A stretch of DNA of 64,000 nucleotides from Bacillota bacterium (GCA_023421675.1 JAEZTC010000013.1:186001-250000); one strand, 5' to 3'. Counted from the stretch's first letter, positions 17,551-27,777 are shown. The notes: generated by a model not told the origin, from the letters alone. Numbers and translations: made by a program.

Positions 17551-18515
17551 TGGGATTCTATATTATTCTCTCAATAAACTCAATTTTATTGGTGTTAGCT
17601 ACCTTTATGCTATCAAAAGCAATTTCGCATAACATCAATATCAAGAAAATTATGAAAGAGGGAATGGAAAGACTGAATGATGAATACAGGGAAAGGAGGC
17701 TTCAGAGGGAAGTAAAGAAATATATCAGAAATGTTTCCATTAAAATGACCTTTTCTGAAAAGGTTGAATTATACCTTATTGATAAGTCTAATATAAGAAG
17801 ATTTATTCCGTTTATGAATTTCAATGTGTTTGTCATACTTTGCTTAGGTATATTTCTAATTTGTTTTGGTCCTATTTATAGGATTATGTATTTCATACCA
17901 TCAACATTTCTGATATGTCTTATGTTTGCAATGATTCCGGTATTTATCCTGGATATCATGGGAAGGTACAATTCAGAAAAAGTGAGAAGAAAGCTGGCTG
18001 AATTTATTTCAGTTCTTAATAGGTGGTGTGCCGTTAAGGAGGATATATTCTATGCATTTGAAAGGTCTATTGAATCGGGTTTGGGAGAACCTCTTAAAAC
18101 CTTTATTCGGGACATGACAATACAGGTCAAGTGCGGGATTGAGCCTGCAGATGCTTTGGATATCCTGCAAATGAAGGTGGATAACGAACAATTCAGAGAT
18201 TTTATTATTAATATCAAGCAAAATGTTAAGTTCCGGGGGAATATAACAAAACTTCTTTCAAATATGGAATCGCAGTTCTACAAACTTGAGGAAGAGTATA
18301 ACCGGAGGAAAATATCTACTTATAAGGATAGACTTTTGATTTTTGTACTTATGTTCAGCGTACTTGTTATCGGTTACTTCTTCCTCAAATTCAACCAGCG
18401 AGTTCAGGATTATTATCTCGGAACTCTGGGGGGTAAAACCTTACTGGCTTTCTTTTGCCTCATCTTTCTGTTCGGGTTTTACCTGTCCCTGGGTGTTTCA
18501 AAATTCAAGCATTAG
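17550..18515 (+). CDS. tadB: Tad inner-membrane platform protein, TadB-like
   Basis: 321 residues. Hydrophobic segments near 4-24, 87-108, 112-135, and two near the C-terminus (about 270-320) flank a cytoplasmic T2SSF-type domain, the arrangement of TadB. ATG 17550 overlaps the cpaF stop in TGATG with SD AAGGGGGG; a TTG at 17547 is less likely. With TadC it should form the membrane platform on which CpaF acts. Family assignment rests on position and topology as well as weak sequence resemblance. Confidence 0.8.
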   Translation: MGFYIILSINSILLVLATFMLSKAISHNINIKKIMKEGMERLNDEYRERRLQREVKKYIRNVSIKMTFSEKVELYLIDKSNIRRFIPFMNFNVFVILCLGIFLICFGPIYRIMYFIPSTFLICLMFAMIPVFILDIMGRYNSEKVRRKLAEFISVLNRWCAVKEDIFYAFERSIESGLGEPLKTFIRDMTIQVKCGIEPADALDILQMKVDNEQFRDFIINIKQNVKFRGNITKLLSNMESQFYKLEEEYNRRKISTYKDRLLIFVLMFSVLVIGYFFLKFNQRVQDYYLGTLGGKTLLAFFCLIFLFGFYLSLGVSKFKH

Positions 18516-18537
18516 AATTTGAGATTGGTGGTATGTG

Positions 18538-19443
18538 ATGGGGGAAATAGCAAGCTTTATTTTTAATCATGGACTATTTTCAGTGGGTTTAATAATCCTC
18601 AATTTAATACTGGTAAAACTATTAATTTTTAAATTTAGTGTCAGCTTCAGTAAAAATCTGATTGAGGCTGCGGGTAATAGAATATATGCAAAATCAATTT
18701 ATAAAAAGTGTATTGAAACAGTAAGAAAATCACTTGGTAAGATTGAAAGTTCAGGGAGAAAAACTGATTTCATTCAAAAAACAAAGCGCAAGGTAAAAAT
18801 GTCCGGATATACTGGTGAACATGCAGCGGCAATTTATATGATTTTAAAATATATTGCACCAGCTGCCGCCTTTATACTTTTGTTTACCATCAATTTTCCC
18901 AATGTACTTCAAGCTGTTCTGGTAGCTGCTTTAATCCATATTTCTGTTGAGATAACCCTTAAAAGAAAAAAGAAACGCATTTGTATGAAATTCAATATGA
19001 ACATCTATAAAATCTACAAATATCTCCACAACCAGATAAGTTCGGGGATAATGCCTACTGATGCAGTAAGGTCTGTTTACCTTACTGTAGAAGACAAGGA
19101 ATTAAGGGATATATTGATTCAATTGTCGGCACGCTATGAGCTAACTTTAGATATTGATGATGCAATTAAAGAATTTTTATCAAATTTTGATGTTCAGGAA
19201 GCAGAAACATTGTGTGTGGCGCTCAAACAGGGAATAGAAACCGGTGATAACCAAAATATCCTTTCAAGACAGGAGCAGTTCATGTTCAGCAGATATCTCA
19301 ACTATATTCAGGCAGAGACTGATGGTTTAAGGTTAAGGGGAACAATGTCTGTTATCATGTTTGCATCCATTACAGTAATTATGATTGCAGTTCCCTTATT
19401 TAAAGATGTTGTTGAAGCAACTTCAAAAATATTTGTTAACTAA
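18538..19443 (+). CDS. tadC: Tad inner-membrane platform protein, TadC-like
   Basis: 301 residues. N-terminal helix (about 10-32), two central helices (about 100-140), a T2SSF-like cytoplasmic domain with ISSGIMPTDAVRSVY and ETLCVALKQGIETG, and a C-terminal helix (about 275-297), typical of TadC. A GTG at 18535 is directly upstream; the ATG is preferred. It follows tadB by 22 nt. Confidence 0.82.
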   Translation: MGEIASFIFNHGLFSVGLIILNLILVKLLIFKFSVSFSKNLIEAAGNRIYAKSIYKKCIETVRKSLGKIESSGRKTDFIQKTKRKVKMSGYTGEHAAAIYMILKYIAPAAAFILLFTINFPNVLQAVLVAALIHISVEITLKRKKKRICMKFNMNIYKIYKYLHNQISSGIMPTDAVRSVYLTVEDKELRDILIQLSARYELTLDIDDAIKEFLSNFDVQEAETLCVALKQGIETGDNQNILSRQEQFMFSRYLNYIQAETDGLRLRGTMSVIMFASITVIMIAVPLFKDVVEATSKIFVN

Positions 19444-19466
19444 AATTTTAACTAAAGGAGGTCAAA

Positions 19467-19706
19467 ATGAAAAAGCAAGTCAAAAGGTTTTCTGAAAAGT
19501 TAAGAAAATTATATTATAAGCCATTTACATTCGTCAGCAAGGATGATGGATTTGGCCGGGATGAGATTCTTGGAACGGCGGCAGTACTTATTATAGCTGC
19601 ATTTATTACAATACCGCAGCTTAAGTCCTTTGTAAGTACACTTGTAACTGCACTAAACAGCTGGTGGAGCACTACAGTTTCATCAAAGATATTCCCGACG
19701 TCATAA
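19467..19706 (+). CDS. Flp-type pilin
   Basis: 79 residues. A basic leader of about 28 residues ends in DDG, then FGRDE places Glu at +5 of the mature protein, followed by a hydrophobic helix (ILGTAAVLIIAAFITIP). This is the G/xxxxE prepilin peptidase rule; Flp pilins usually have E5-Y6 and this has E5-I6. The mature form would be about 50 residues, in the Flp size range. Strong AAAGGAGG site suggests high expression. No prepilin peptidase gene lies in the window. Confidence 0.82.
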   Translation: MKKQVKRFSEKLRKLYYKPFTFVSKDDGFGRDEILGTAAVLIIAAFITIPQLKSFVSTLVTALNSWWSTTVSSKIFPTS

Positions 19707-19734
19707 GGTTTAGTTTGTATAGTGAGGTCTTTAA

Positions 19735-20112
19735 ATGCCGCATAGAATTGTTGTTTTTGGGGTTTTGACAGTAGTAGTGATTGCTTTGGTAGTAATGCTT
19801 GTGGAATCATTTCTTCCGTTATCCTTTAAGATTGAAATGAACATTGAGTGCAGAAAAAGCCTTCTTGAAATGGAAAGTGCAGGAGGCCTTGATAATATAG
19901 GGTTGAATAGCCTTGAAGAAAGGCTGTCTGAAAAAGGTTTTTACAACATTTCAATTACTGCTCCTGAGAATGCAAAGCAGGGGGATGAGATTCGATTAAA
20001 GGTGGAGGCTGATTATAAATACAGTAAATTCCAATCTGTTTTTTCAAGACAAGATGTTGTTTCACATTTGATTTACGACAAAACCACAATGTCAAGAAAG
20101 GTAATAAACTAG
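19735..20112 (+). CDS. Small membrane-anchored Tad-locus protein
   Basis: 125 residues. One N-terminal helix (about 5-25) followed by an extracytoplasmic domain with a coiled/acidic beginning and a beta-rich end. It has the layout of a minor pilin or TadE-like protein, but lacks a G/xxxxE site. It lies 28 nt after the pilin gene and 1 nt before the TadE-like gene, so it is certainly in the operon. Exact role unknown. Confidence 0.72.
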   Translation: MPHRIVVFGVLTVVVIALVVMLVESFLPLSFKIEMNIECRKSLLEMESAGGLDNIGLNSLEERLSEKGFYNISITAPENAKQGDEIRLKVEADYKYSKFQSVFSRQDVVSHLIYDKTTMSRKVIN

Positions 20113-20113
20113 C

Positions 20114-20671
20114 ATGGAACAACCCTGTTTAAAAATGAAGAAAAGCCAATTTATCCGTTCGATTAAAGGTAATGCGGCCTTTGATATTATCATTTTCACT
20201 ATGGTCATAATATTTGTTATCTTTCCTGTGTTTTCTGTAATATGTGAAAAATATATTGTTGTTACTGAAGCCCAGTCAATAAAGGATGCTGTGGATATGA
20301 CCAACATAGCGGTTTATAATACAATGAACAATCAGGCATTGGGAAGGTGTGTTATTGATTTTGACAATGAAGATATAATTGCTGCATATAAAAAACTTCT
20401 GGCCGTAAACCTCAAACTCAATGCCGATCTTTCACCAAAGCCTGATTCAATAGCGGAAGGGCAAGTTACAATAGATTCTTTAATTTGCTATACAGATAAC
20501 CTGCCGGTAAAGTGTACAGCCGGTAATGTTATAAAAAGGCCAACAATTCACAGCATGGTTACTGTACCGGTGAAGCCAGTCCTATACAGGCAGCTTATAT
20601 TTGAACTGACAGGAAAGGAGTATCTGGAACTAAAGGTACATGTAGATTCAGAACTGCCGGTTAATAATTAA
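20114..20671 (+). CDS. TadE-like minor pilin/pseudopilin
   Basis: 185 residues. A basic N-terminus, then IKG-NAAFD-IIIFTMVIIF: a glycine followed by five residues ending in Asp and a hydrophobic helix, matching the TadE/TadF arrangement with Asp in place of the usual Glu. The rest (about 45-185) is extracytoplasmic with two Cys (CVIDF, ICYTD region) that could form a disulfide. TadE-like proteins are minor components of Flp pili. Same operon as the preceding gene. Confidence 0.75.
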   Translation: MEQPCLKMKKSQFIRSIKGNAAFDIIIFTMVIIFVIFPVFSVICEKYIVVTEAQSIKDAVDMTNIAVYNTMNNQALGRCVIDFDNEDIIAAYKKLLAVNLKLNADLSPKPDSIAEGQVTIDSLICYTDNLPVKCTAGNVIKRPTIHSMVTVPVKPVLYRQLIFELTGKEYLELKVHVDSELPVNN

Positions 20672-20681
20672 TGGAGGTTTT

Positions 20682-21410
20682 ATGAAAAAGATTAATTTGA
20701 TTTTCTTTACTGTTATATTGGTTGTGATACTCCTTGGAATTGAGGTGGTTATAGTTAAAAGTGCTGTGAAATATGAGCCTCTTGTAGATGTTGTATATGC
20801 AAAGACCAAAATTGCTGCACAAAAAGAAATCAAACCTGAAATGCTTTATCAGAAGAAGATAAACATAAGCATGGCTCACAGCCAGGCATTCAGAAATATT
20901 AAGGATTTAACGGGTAAGAAGTCAAAGGTGGAAATTGAAGAAGGGGAAATGATTCTTTCAGGGAAGCTGGGCAAGGCAAATGAAATGGAGCAAATTGAAG
21001 TAAAAGACAAAAACAATCGCCTGTTTACTGTGGAGTTTAAGGGTGATCAGGCAAATGGGTGGTGGATAAAGGTTGGACAGTATGTAGATATAATCTTTAT
21101 ACCCAATGAAAAGCCAACAGTTTCAAATTATATAAAAGAGCAGCCTGATCTGGCATCACAGACAGCAGCTGTGTCAAATAGAAATAAGCCGTCAGTCAAT
21201 TTTTTAACAGATAATTTGGGTGAAGTAAAAAGGTTCAGGAATATAAGAGTTGCCGCACTTATAGATGAAAAGGGTAATCAGCTTAAGAATTCAAACAGGG
21301 AAACACTTCCGAGATACATATCCTTTGAGGTTACAGATTCACAGGATGAAGCGCTGGCTTACGCTAAAAGCAATGGACGTTTGGAGGTATCGGTAATTCC
21401 GGAGAATTAA
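20682..21410 (+). CDS. CpaB/RcpC-like SAF-domain protein
   Basis: 242 residues. N-terminal membrane helix (about 5-25), then a SAF-type domain: VVYAKTKIAAQKEIKPEM and KVEIEEGEMILSGKL are the usual order of CpaB (transition region, then EGE). CpaB/RcpC proteins gate or stabilise the pilus in the envelope. SD ATGGAGG. It is the last gene of the tight Tad operon; 98 nt with a dyad follow. Confidence 0.8.
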   Translation: MKKINLIFFTVILVVILLGIEVVIVKSAVKYEPLVDVVYAKTKIAAQKEIKPEMLYQKKINISMAHSQAFRNIKDLTGKKSKVEIEEGEMILSGKLGKANEMEQIEVKDKNNRLFTVEFKGDQANGWWIKVGQYVDIIFIPNEKPTVSNYIKEQPDLASQTAAVSNRNKPSVNFLTDNLGEVKRFRNIRVAALIDEKGNQLKNSNRETLPRYISFEVTDSQDEALAYAKSNGRLEVSVIPEN

Positions 21411-21426
21411 TATAGGTTACCTATAT
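21410..21426. promoter_or_regulatory. 17-nt palindrome after the Tad operon
   Basis: ATATAGG-TTA-CCTATAT begins on the last base of the CpaB-like stop codon. It could be an operator for the SLH gene or a weak processing hairpin; no T-run follows. Confidence 0.35.
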
Positions 21427-21508
21427 AAAGAAATTATGATAAAATGTTTCATATATTTACAATTATAGGTACAAATTGCGTACTTAATATTTGACTCGGA
21501 GGTGCTCC

Positions 21509-22738
21509 ATGATAAAAAGGGTAATTGCTTCTTTTATAGCAATATGTCTATTACTGCCCAGTTATACTGTAATGGTTTTTGCAGACCAAAAGGATGTTAC
21601 AACAATAGATATGCAGATGCAGCCTTTGCGTGACAGGCTGGCTGCAATGACTGAAAAGGACAAGGCTGATGCTGTTGGAAAATTTAAAGATGTATTCAGA
21701 CATTGGGGTAAAGAATACATTGCAAAGCTTTCATACTTGAGAATAGTTAATGGCTGCGGCAATGATATGTTTCTTCCAAACGGCAATGTAACAATAGCAC
21801 AATTTATTATCATGACAGTCCGTGCTTTGGGTTACAGCTTTGAAGCTACAGGTAGAAATTACGCTGACCCATATATAAAACAGGCTAAAGCTGATGGAAT
21901 AATAAGAGAAGGCCAATATAGCAACTATGATAAGGCTATAACCAGGGAGCAGATGGCAGAGATGTTATTCAATGCAGATATGCTTAAGACAGCTCAGCCT
22001 GACCAGACATTGTATAAGTTGGTCGCAAACAGGATTGCTGACTATTATAAAATTTCGGATATGAAAAAACAGGTTGTTGTCAACGACTATATCCTCGGAT
22101 TATTAGCTGGAAGCAGCCAGAAATTTTATTTCAACCCGCAGTCGAATTTGACCAGGGCTGAAGCTTGTGTTGTAATAATCAGACTGCTTGATGATAAGTC
22201 CAGAGAGGTCTTTCCTGTTTCATCCGATGATACAATAACCCTGCCTACATCAGGAGGGAAAACCGTTACTGTATATCCTCCAAGCAGACCAGAGGTAATA
22301 AGAACTGCTAACTTCTTAGTAAATAACATGACAAAGGACAGTGGATATGCTTTTTATGGGTATAACTCACAAACAGGTCAAATCCCATTTGGCTTTTATG
22401 AAAGCAAAGATAAATATGAAAATGGGTCAGTATTCGACATAAACATGGGTATAGGTATTGAGACTGCGGAAAGCTTATTAAAATTTCCGTATAGTATAAC
22501 TATTTATGATGCTGAAAAAGTAAAAAGTATACACAGGGATTTATTGGTTTCCTTATTCCAATACTGGTTTGGAAACGATTCAAAAAAAGCCATCGAGCAA
22601 CTTGACTATTATTTAAGCATGTCAAACAATAATAGTCTTGAACTAAAAAAGATATTCAAATTTAATAACCGGGAAGTACGCTTCAATAAGTTTGCGAATG
22701 ATACGGGTTTTTCAATAGGGATATCGAGTGAACTGTAA
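21509..22738 (+). CDS. Secreted S-layer homology (SLH) domain protein
   Basis: 409 residues from ATG 21509 (SD GGAGG, 6-nt gap). Signal peptide 1-25 ending VFA. Three SLH repeats fill about 45-235 (HWGKEYIAKLSYLRIVNGCG; ITREQMAEML; NLTRAEACVVIIRLL), which bind pyruvylated secondary wall polymers. The C-terminal 180 residues are not recognised. Placed right after the Tad genes and before the giant secreted protein, it probably belongs to the same surface structure and could anchor it to the wall. Confidence 0.88.
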   Translation: MIKRVIASFIAICLLLPSYTVMVFADQKDVTTIDMQMQPLRDRLAAMTEKDKADAVGKFKDVFRHWGKEYIAKLSYLRIVNGCGNDMFLPNGNVTIAQFIIMTVRALGYSFEATGRNYADPYIKQAKADGIIREGQYSNYDKAITREQMAEMLFNADMLKTAQPDQTLYKLVANRIADYYKISDMKKQVVVNDYILGLLAGSSQKFYFNPQSNLTRAEACVVIIRLLDDKSREVFPVSSDDTITLPTSGGKTVTVYPPSRPEVIRTANFLVNNMTKDSGYAFYGYNSQTGQIPFGFYESKDKYENGSVFDINMGIGIETAESLLKFPYSITIYDAEKVKSIHRDLLVSLFQYWFGNDSKKAIEQLDYYLSMSNNNSLELKKIFKFNNREVRFNKFANDTGFSIGISSEL

Positions 22739-22812
22739 TAATTGTATATAGGGGTCTACCGGCCTTATTGCATAAATAAGCAAAAATCATGTCTGTGAAA
22801 GGAGGTGAAAAA

Positions 22813-25800
22813 ATGAAAAGACTAATACATTTGACTGTTACAACAGTTATGGTTGTGTCAATGGTATTTGGCAATATACTTGTAGTAAGTGCAGCCCCCG
22901 GGACTATAGATAATTTATCCTATGATACTGGCTTCAAACCTAATGTATATGATGGTTCTCCTGCAGCAATAGCTGCCTGGAACGAAATATCACCGCAGTT
23001 ACCTCAGCCTGCTAGTGTAAAGAACAAAAACGGCCAGTATATAAACCTTACTATATGGTACGCAAAGCACCTTATAGTTTATGGAGATTACAGGACTTGT
23101 AATCCGAGGACACCGGAAAATTCAGCCGGAGGCAGTCTGGATTTCAAATCAGTAAATAAATATCCCGATAACGGAGGCAACAAGGGGTATTTTACTTACC
23201 GTTACTCAGACGGTCATACTGAAAAAGGTGAATACCGCTACATGGGATATGACTACCAGGGCAACAAGTTCAGTGACCCGGATTTTCCCGCTGATGTGCC
23301 CATTGAAAATATCAATAACTATAAATGGACATATAAGCCATGGGATCCATCCAAAGGCTTGGAACATGAAAGTACATGGAATATTGCTGCTGATTATGCA
23401 AACTCCGGTTCTACCTCTAAAGTAAACCTACAGGTTAAGAACTGGATTGATGGAGGTACCATATATAAGACTGAAGGCGGTCAGACTACTTCCCTTGATT
23501 TCAGTAGTGCTGAAACTCCGCCCAAGAATGCTGACGGCTCATTTCCAGCCAAGGTGCCCTCAATGTACATGAATGTTCTTTCGGCGCCTACGCTTAAATA
23601 CCCTGGTGAAGGCCGATTGTGGCACAAGAACCTCAACGGCAGCTACTACTATCGTACAACTTCAGTGGCGTCCATCAAAAGCAAATTATTCCCGCCGGCA
23701 GAATGTAAAGGTACGCTTGCTGGAGGAAACCTTAATATCAGCGATTTCGGGATGGATGCTTCGGTGGAATACCTTAACAGCACTGTAAGCGTGCAGATTA
23801 AGGTTGACGGGATACTTCGAGATGAAAGCTATTATAAGGATGAACTCCTTAAAACCGCGTACTATACCAGATATGACATTAACAAGATATACCTTGCCTT
23901 GAATGGTTCCAGTGAAGTGGAGGGAGTTGTTTCTGACAACAAGGGTTCGAATATATTTACCGTTGATTTTAAAATTGCGGATATATTAAATCTTGCCAGT
24001 GAAAGCACTAAACTGCCATGTTCTGCAAGAATTCTTCTCCAGGACGGAAAAGATGTTTCTGCCTCAGGATGGGTTGACATTGACTTTAATGTAAAGGGAG
24101 TAGAACTTCCGAAGCCTCCTCCTATGTACACCACACCAACCGTTGATCTTCCGAACCCTGCTTTTGATATAGTAGAGTACAAGCCACATGATAATACCAG
24201 TATGGCTAATATAGTTAAAAAGGAAGTGTATATCGACGGAAAAGCTGTCGATTATAGCACCTTCTTCAGCGGAAGCTTTACCTTTGGAATCGGTGGGGAC
24301 GGTATAAGAAATGTACGAATATTATATACTACTTCAGATGGAAGTGTATCCTTCCTGTCAAGGTGGATACAGGTATATAATACAAAGCCAAGAGTACAGT
24401 TTGCATATGCAGGAACCTACAAGCAAAACAGGAAAATGACCATAAACAATACATCGGATAAGTGTAATGACCTGCCTGTAATATCAAAGTATCCTATAAC
24501 TCAATGGCAGTGGTCTTTCACAGCTTTGAGCGAAGGCACACACAATGATATGAAACAAAGCAGTTCAACAACACTGAATGATATGTATAAGGAGTTATTG
24601 TTCAAGACTCCCGGTACTTATAGAATAACACTTACAGGTACCAATACATTGGGAAGGGTTTCAGACCCGTATGTTCTTGATTTTACAATAATGCCGGATA
24701 CTCCTGCAGCTATTATTGCAGAGCTTGATAATGTTGTAATAACTAGAAATGAAAAGATATCAGCCTTTGCATTTGATGTGCAAAGTACTGACGGTGATAC
24801 AATCGACAGCAACAAAATAGAACTGTATTACGATGAAAATAATGATGGTGTCTGTGAAAAACTTATTCAGACCTGGAATAATGTTCCCAACGGTCAATTC
24901 CCGACATATAACCCGAGTATTCTTGGTAAGTATGAGTATGTAGTTACTGCAACTGAAAACTTAATTGGTGATACTTTGCCGGAATTCATAACTGCTGCTG
25001 ACTATACCGTAAAGACCATCAAACGGGATTTCTGGGTAGACAATTTAAGGCCATTGACTGATATATATATCGATAATCCTGTAACAAGACCGGTTATTGA
25101 TGTATACATTATGTTGGATGAAAAGCTTGACCCTTCCAAGGTTGATTATGTTAAAAACAGCCGTATAGATTTTACAAACTATCTCATAGGCTATAACATA
25201 CTTCCTCAGGTCAATATATGGGACATGCATACATATACCAGTACACAGCCTGCAAACACAGCAATCAATTCAGGGGGTACATATCCAAGTGCTACAACAT
25301 GGTATACAAGTAATGGTTACAGTGGTACGCTCAGCCTCAGTAGTGTAAGTGATAATGGTACATGGCAGGATTTCGGACATTATGAAACAAAGACCGAAAC
25401 CAAAACTGGCACAGATACCAGAATTGGTTATAATTGGAATTATTATACCTATAATGGTTCTAGCTGGGTATTGACTTCAAGCGATGGAACAGACACACCT
25501 TCACTATGGTATTCTGACGGGGATGGATATTCAGGCACTATATATAGGACAAGTGCTTCATTGGTTTCTGATAATGGAGTGCCGACTTATAAAGCAAAGA
25601 AAGGCGACACTTACACACGAACAAGGGTATATACCGGTTACTTTTCGGGAACTGTAAGCAGGACAGTAACCTATTGGGTGTCAAATTGGCAATGGGTAAG
25701 CAATTACACCGGTTTTTACAGCGGAACTATCAGTAAGGATGTAAGACAGCCCTATACTGACCCGTTCAGACCGACATCAGACAAATTTGTAATATATATT

Positions 25801-27738
25801 AGTGATAACAATATATCACAATTATCCGATTTGCAGTCAGTCATGGCAAAGTCCGCCGGTAAATTGGTTTTGACAGCGCAGGACAGTACTAAGTCTCAAA
25901 TAAAAAATGACCACTTTATACTTAATAGTAAGCCAATAGCCGATGTAATGAAAGAAGCATTAGACTGGATAGCAAACTCAGATCCTGCAATTCCACAGTT
26001 TTATGTTCTTGCCGGTATTGATACTTTTAATCTAAATACAAGTGATACCGATTTGGAGGGTGACCCCATAATATCCCAGCAGTTCCAATATGTTCAGGAC
26101 GTCAACTATTTTGATAATTCAAATGGGAGAGAACCTGGAACAGTAACTGAATACTCACAAACTACAGGGTGGACAGATACCAAAGTAAATAAGTTTGATA
26201 AGGTTGGGTCATATTCAGTATATCGGAGAGTACAAGACCAGCCTTCAACAGATCCAAATTATTCTGACTACTCATACTACTCTAATGAACCTATCGTTAA
26301 AATTATGGCTCATAGAAAGCCTGTTGCGTTGGCACGGCTTGATTGGGATTATAGTGCCGAAAGCAAGGCGTATCTCACTAATTGGGTGGACATGTCATAC
26401 GACCTTGACCATGAATTCAACCGGTCAGATAAAGGAATTGTTGACAGGAAGATAATGTTCCGAAAGAATGGCGGCGATTGGAGTTACTTTATACCATCTA
26501 TGCTAACCTATGGTTCATATGAACTTCAGTATTATGTTAAAGACCCTGAAGGAGCTTGGAGTGACCCTTTAACAATGAATTTTTCATTGGATGAATCACC
26601 GCCCATACAATTTAAAGCAAGTTTAAGAACACTTGACAGTAAATTCAGCCTCAAAAGTGTTCCGGCGTCAGAATATCTTGAAGCTTTTAATATATGGACA
26701 CGGTATCCATATGATGTAAAGCTTGAAATGGCTTTATACAACGGCTCTACGCGTATAGCACCACTTAAGGTTATTGAACCTGGACCTGATACATGTCTAA
26801 AAACAGGTAATGATATTCAATGGAAAGATGTAAGCTATTCAATTCCCAATTCAATTTCAGATGGGAAATATACTTTTAAGATAACTGCTGTGGATATTAA
26901 AAACCCTTCTATTAGGAATGATAAATTATTTGATGTTAACATATTTACACCTATTGATTTGGTGCCAATATTGGGTGATTCTGTTGTAACTGACTCGCCG
27001 ATTGACATAAATGCATCTACCGCAAAATATGCCGATTCTGTTTCTGTAACCTTGTTTAAAGGGACTGCATATCAGACCCCAGTAATGACAATGAATGGAA
27101 CTCCAAACGGCAGTCTGACAAATTGGTTTAAAAGCTGGAATGTACCTTCTAATATTCCTCCAGGGAAAGGCTATATAGCCGAATTTAAGGCATATACACC
27201 AAGCGGTAAATCTGAAACCAAACAGGTTGAATTTGAGGTTATAGATTTTAAAATTACAGGAGTAAGTATTGTTGGAGACTGGTCCCATTGGAGAGGACAG
27301 TGGGATATTTTTGGAAAGCTCCTTACAAATGAACCTCATCGGTTCCTCAGTCTTGAAAATGTAAGGGTTAACGTTTCAACTACAGGTTATGCAGATAAAA
27401 TTGTTATTAGATTCAGTCCTCAGCTTGAGAATATGCAGTATATAGATATTAACGGACATGTTTATGACTACAGTAAAGACTTTACAGGTTATTATGTCAG
27501 CTTCCCGCAGGATTCCACCGTATTTTTGAATGCAATTAAAAAGGACAGTAATATCAGCTGGAATTACATTATTCCGCTTGCACCTTCTACAAAGTCATGG
27601 GATGATAAAAGACTCCATGCATCTTATTCAATGACTGTTACAGTATATAAGGGAGGTAAAAGCCGAACTTACAGTATAGACGACATAGATATAACAGGAA
27701 ATGTGTATGACCTTACATATATTCAGCCTGTTAAATGA
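22813..27738 (+). CDS. Giant secreted surface protein downstream of the Tad locus
   Basis: 1641 residues. ATG 22813 is 6 nt after GGAGGTG. Signal peptide about 1-30, ending VSAAP. Composition is rich in Y, T, S, N and G with few Cys, as in extracellular beta-sheet proteins. PKD-like segments occur (TPGTYRITLTGTNTLGRVSD; FDKVGSYSVYRRV). A central stretch (about 835-975) repeats G-Y/F-(Y/F)-SGT-(I/V/L) four times with W-rich flanks. No sortase motif, SLH or catalytic motif was seen, so retention may depend on the SLH protein or pilus. An adhesin or pilus-associated role is inferred from context only. Confidence 0.85.
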   Translation: MKRLIHLTVTTVMVVSMVFGNILVVSAAPGTIDNLSYDTGFKPNVYDGSPAAIAAWNEISPQLPQPASVKNKNGQYINLTIWYAKHLIVYGDYRTCNPRTPENSAGGSLDFKSVNKYPDNGGNKGYFTYRYSDGHTEKGEYRYMGYDYQGNKFSDPDFPADVPIENINNYKWTYKPWDPSKGLEHESTWNIAADYANSGSTSKVNLQVKNWIDGGTIYKTEGGQTTSLDFSSAETPPKNADGSFPAKVPSMYMNVLSAPTLKYPGEGRLWHKNLNGSYYYRTTSVASIKSKLFPPAECKGTLAGGNLNISDFGMDASVEYLNSTVSVQIKVDGILRDESYYKDELLKTAYYTRYDINKIYLALNGSSEVEGVVSDNKGSNIFTVDFKIADILNLASESTKLPCSARILLQDGKDVSASGWVDIDFNVKGVELPKPPPMYTTPTVDLPNPAFDIVEYKPHDNTSMANIVKKEVYIDGKAVDYSTFFSGSFTFGIGGDGIRNVRILYTTSDGSVSFLSRWIQVYNTKPRVQFAYAGTYKQNRKMTINNTSDKCNDLPVISKYPITQWQWSFTALSEGTHNDMKQSSSTTLNDMYKELLFKTPGTYRITLTGTNTLGRVSDPYVLDFTIMPDTPAAIIAELDNVVITRNEKISAFAFDVQSTDGDTIDSNKIELYYDENNDGVCEKLIQTWNNVPNGQFPTYNPSILGKYEYVVTATENLIGDTLPEFITAADYTVKTIKRDFWVDNLRPLTDIYIDNPVTRPVIDVYIMLDEKLDPSKVDYVKNSRIDFTNYLIGYNILPQVNIWDMHTYTSTQPANTAINSGGTYPSATTWYTSNGYSGTLSLSSVSDNGTWQDFGHYETKTETKTGTDTRIGYNWNYYTYNGSSWVLTSSDGTDTPSLWYSDGDGYSGTIYRTSASLVSDNGVPTYKAKKGDTYTRTRVYTGYFSGTVSRTVTYWVSNWQWVSNYTGFYSGTISKDVRQPYTDPFRPTSDKFVIYISDNNISQLSDLQSVMAKSAGKLVLTAQDSTKSQIKNDHFILNSKPIADVMKEALDWIANSDPAIPQFYVLAGIDTFNLNTSDTDLEGDPIISQQFQYVQDVNYFDNSNGREPGTVTEYSQTTGWTDTKVNKFDKVGSYSVYRRVQDQPSTDPNYSDYSYYSNEPIVKIMAHRKPVALARLDWDYSAESKAYLTNWVDMSYDLDHEFNRSDKGIVDRKIMFRKNGGDWSYFIPSMLTYGSYELQYYVKDPEGAWSDPLTMNFSLDESPPIQFKASLRTLDSKFSLKSVPASEYLEAFNIWTRYPYDVKLEMALYNGSTRIAPLKVIEPGPDTCLKTGNDIQWKDVSYSIPNSISDGKYTFKITAVDIKNPSIRNDKLFDVNIFTPIDLVPILGDSVVTDSPIDINASTAKYADSVSVTLFKGTAYQTPVMTMNGTPNGSLTNWFKSWNVPSNIPPGKGYIAEFKAYTPSGKSETKQVEFEVIDFKITGVSIVGDWSHWRGQWDIFGKLLTNEPHRFLSLENVRVNVSTTGYADKIVIRFSPQLENMQYIDINGHVYDYSKDFTGYYVSFPQDSTVFLNAIKKDSNISWNYIIPLAPSTKSWDDKRLHASYSMTVTVYKGGKSRTYSIDDIDITGNVYDLTYIQPVK

Positions 27739-27752
27739 GATCATTTGCAATT

Positions 27753-27777
27753 GAGCCCTCTAATGAGGGCTTTTTTC
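27753..27777. terminator. Terminator between the giant protein gene and the HxlR gene
   Basis: AGCCCTC-TAAT-GAGGGCT followed by TTTTT on the plus strand; it should stop transcription from the left. The minus-strand side has an A/T tail too, so it may serve hxlR partly. Confidence 0.8.
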
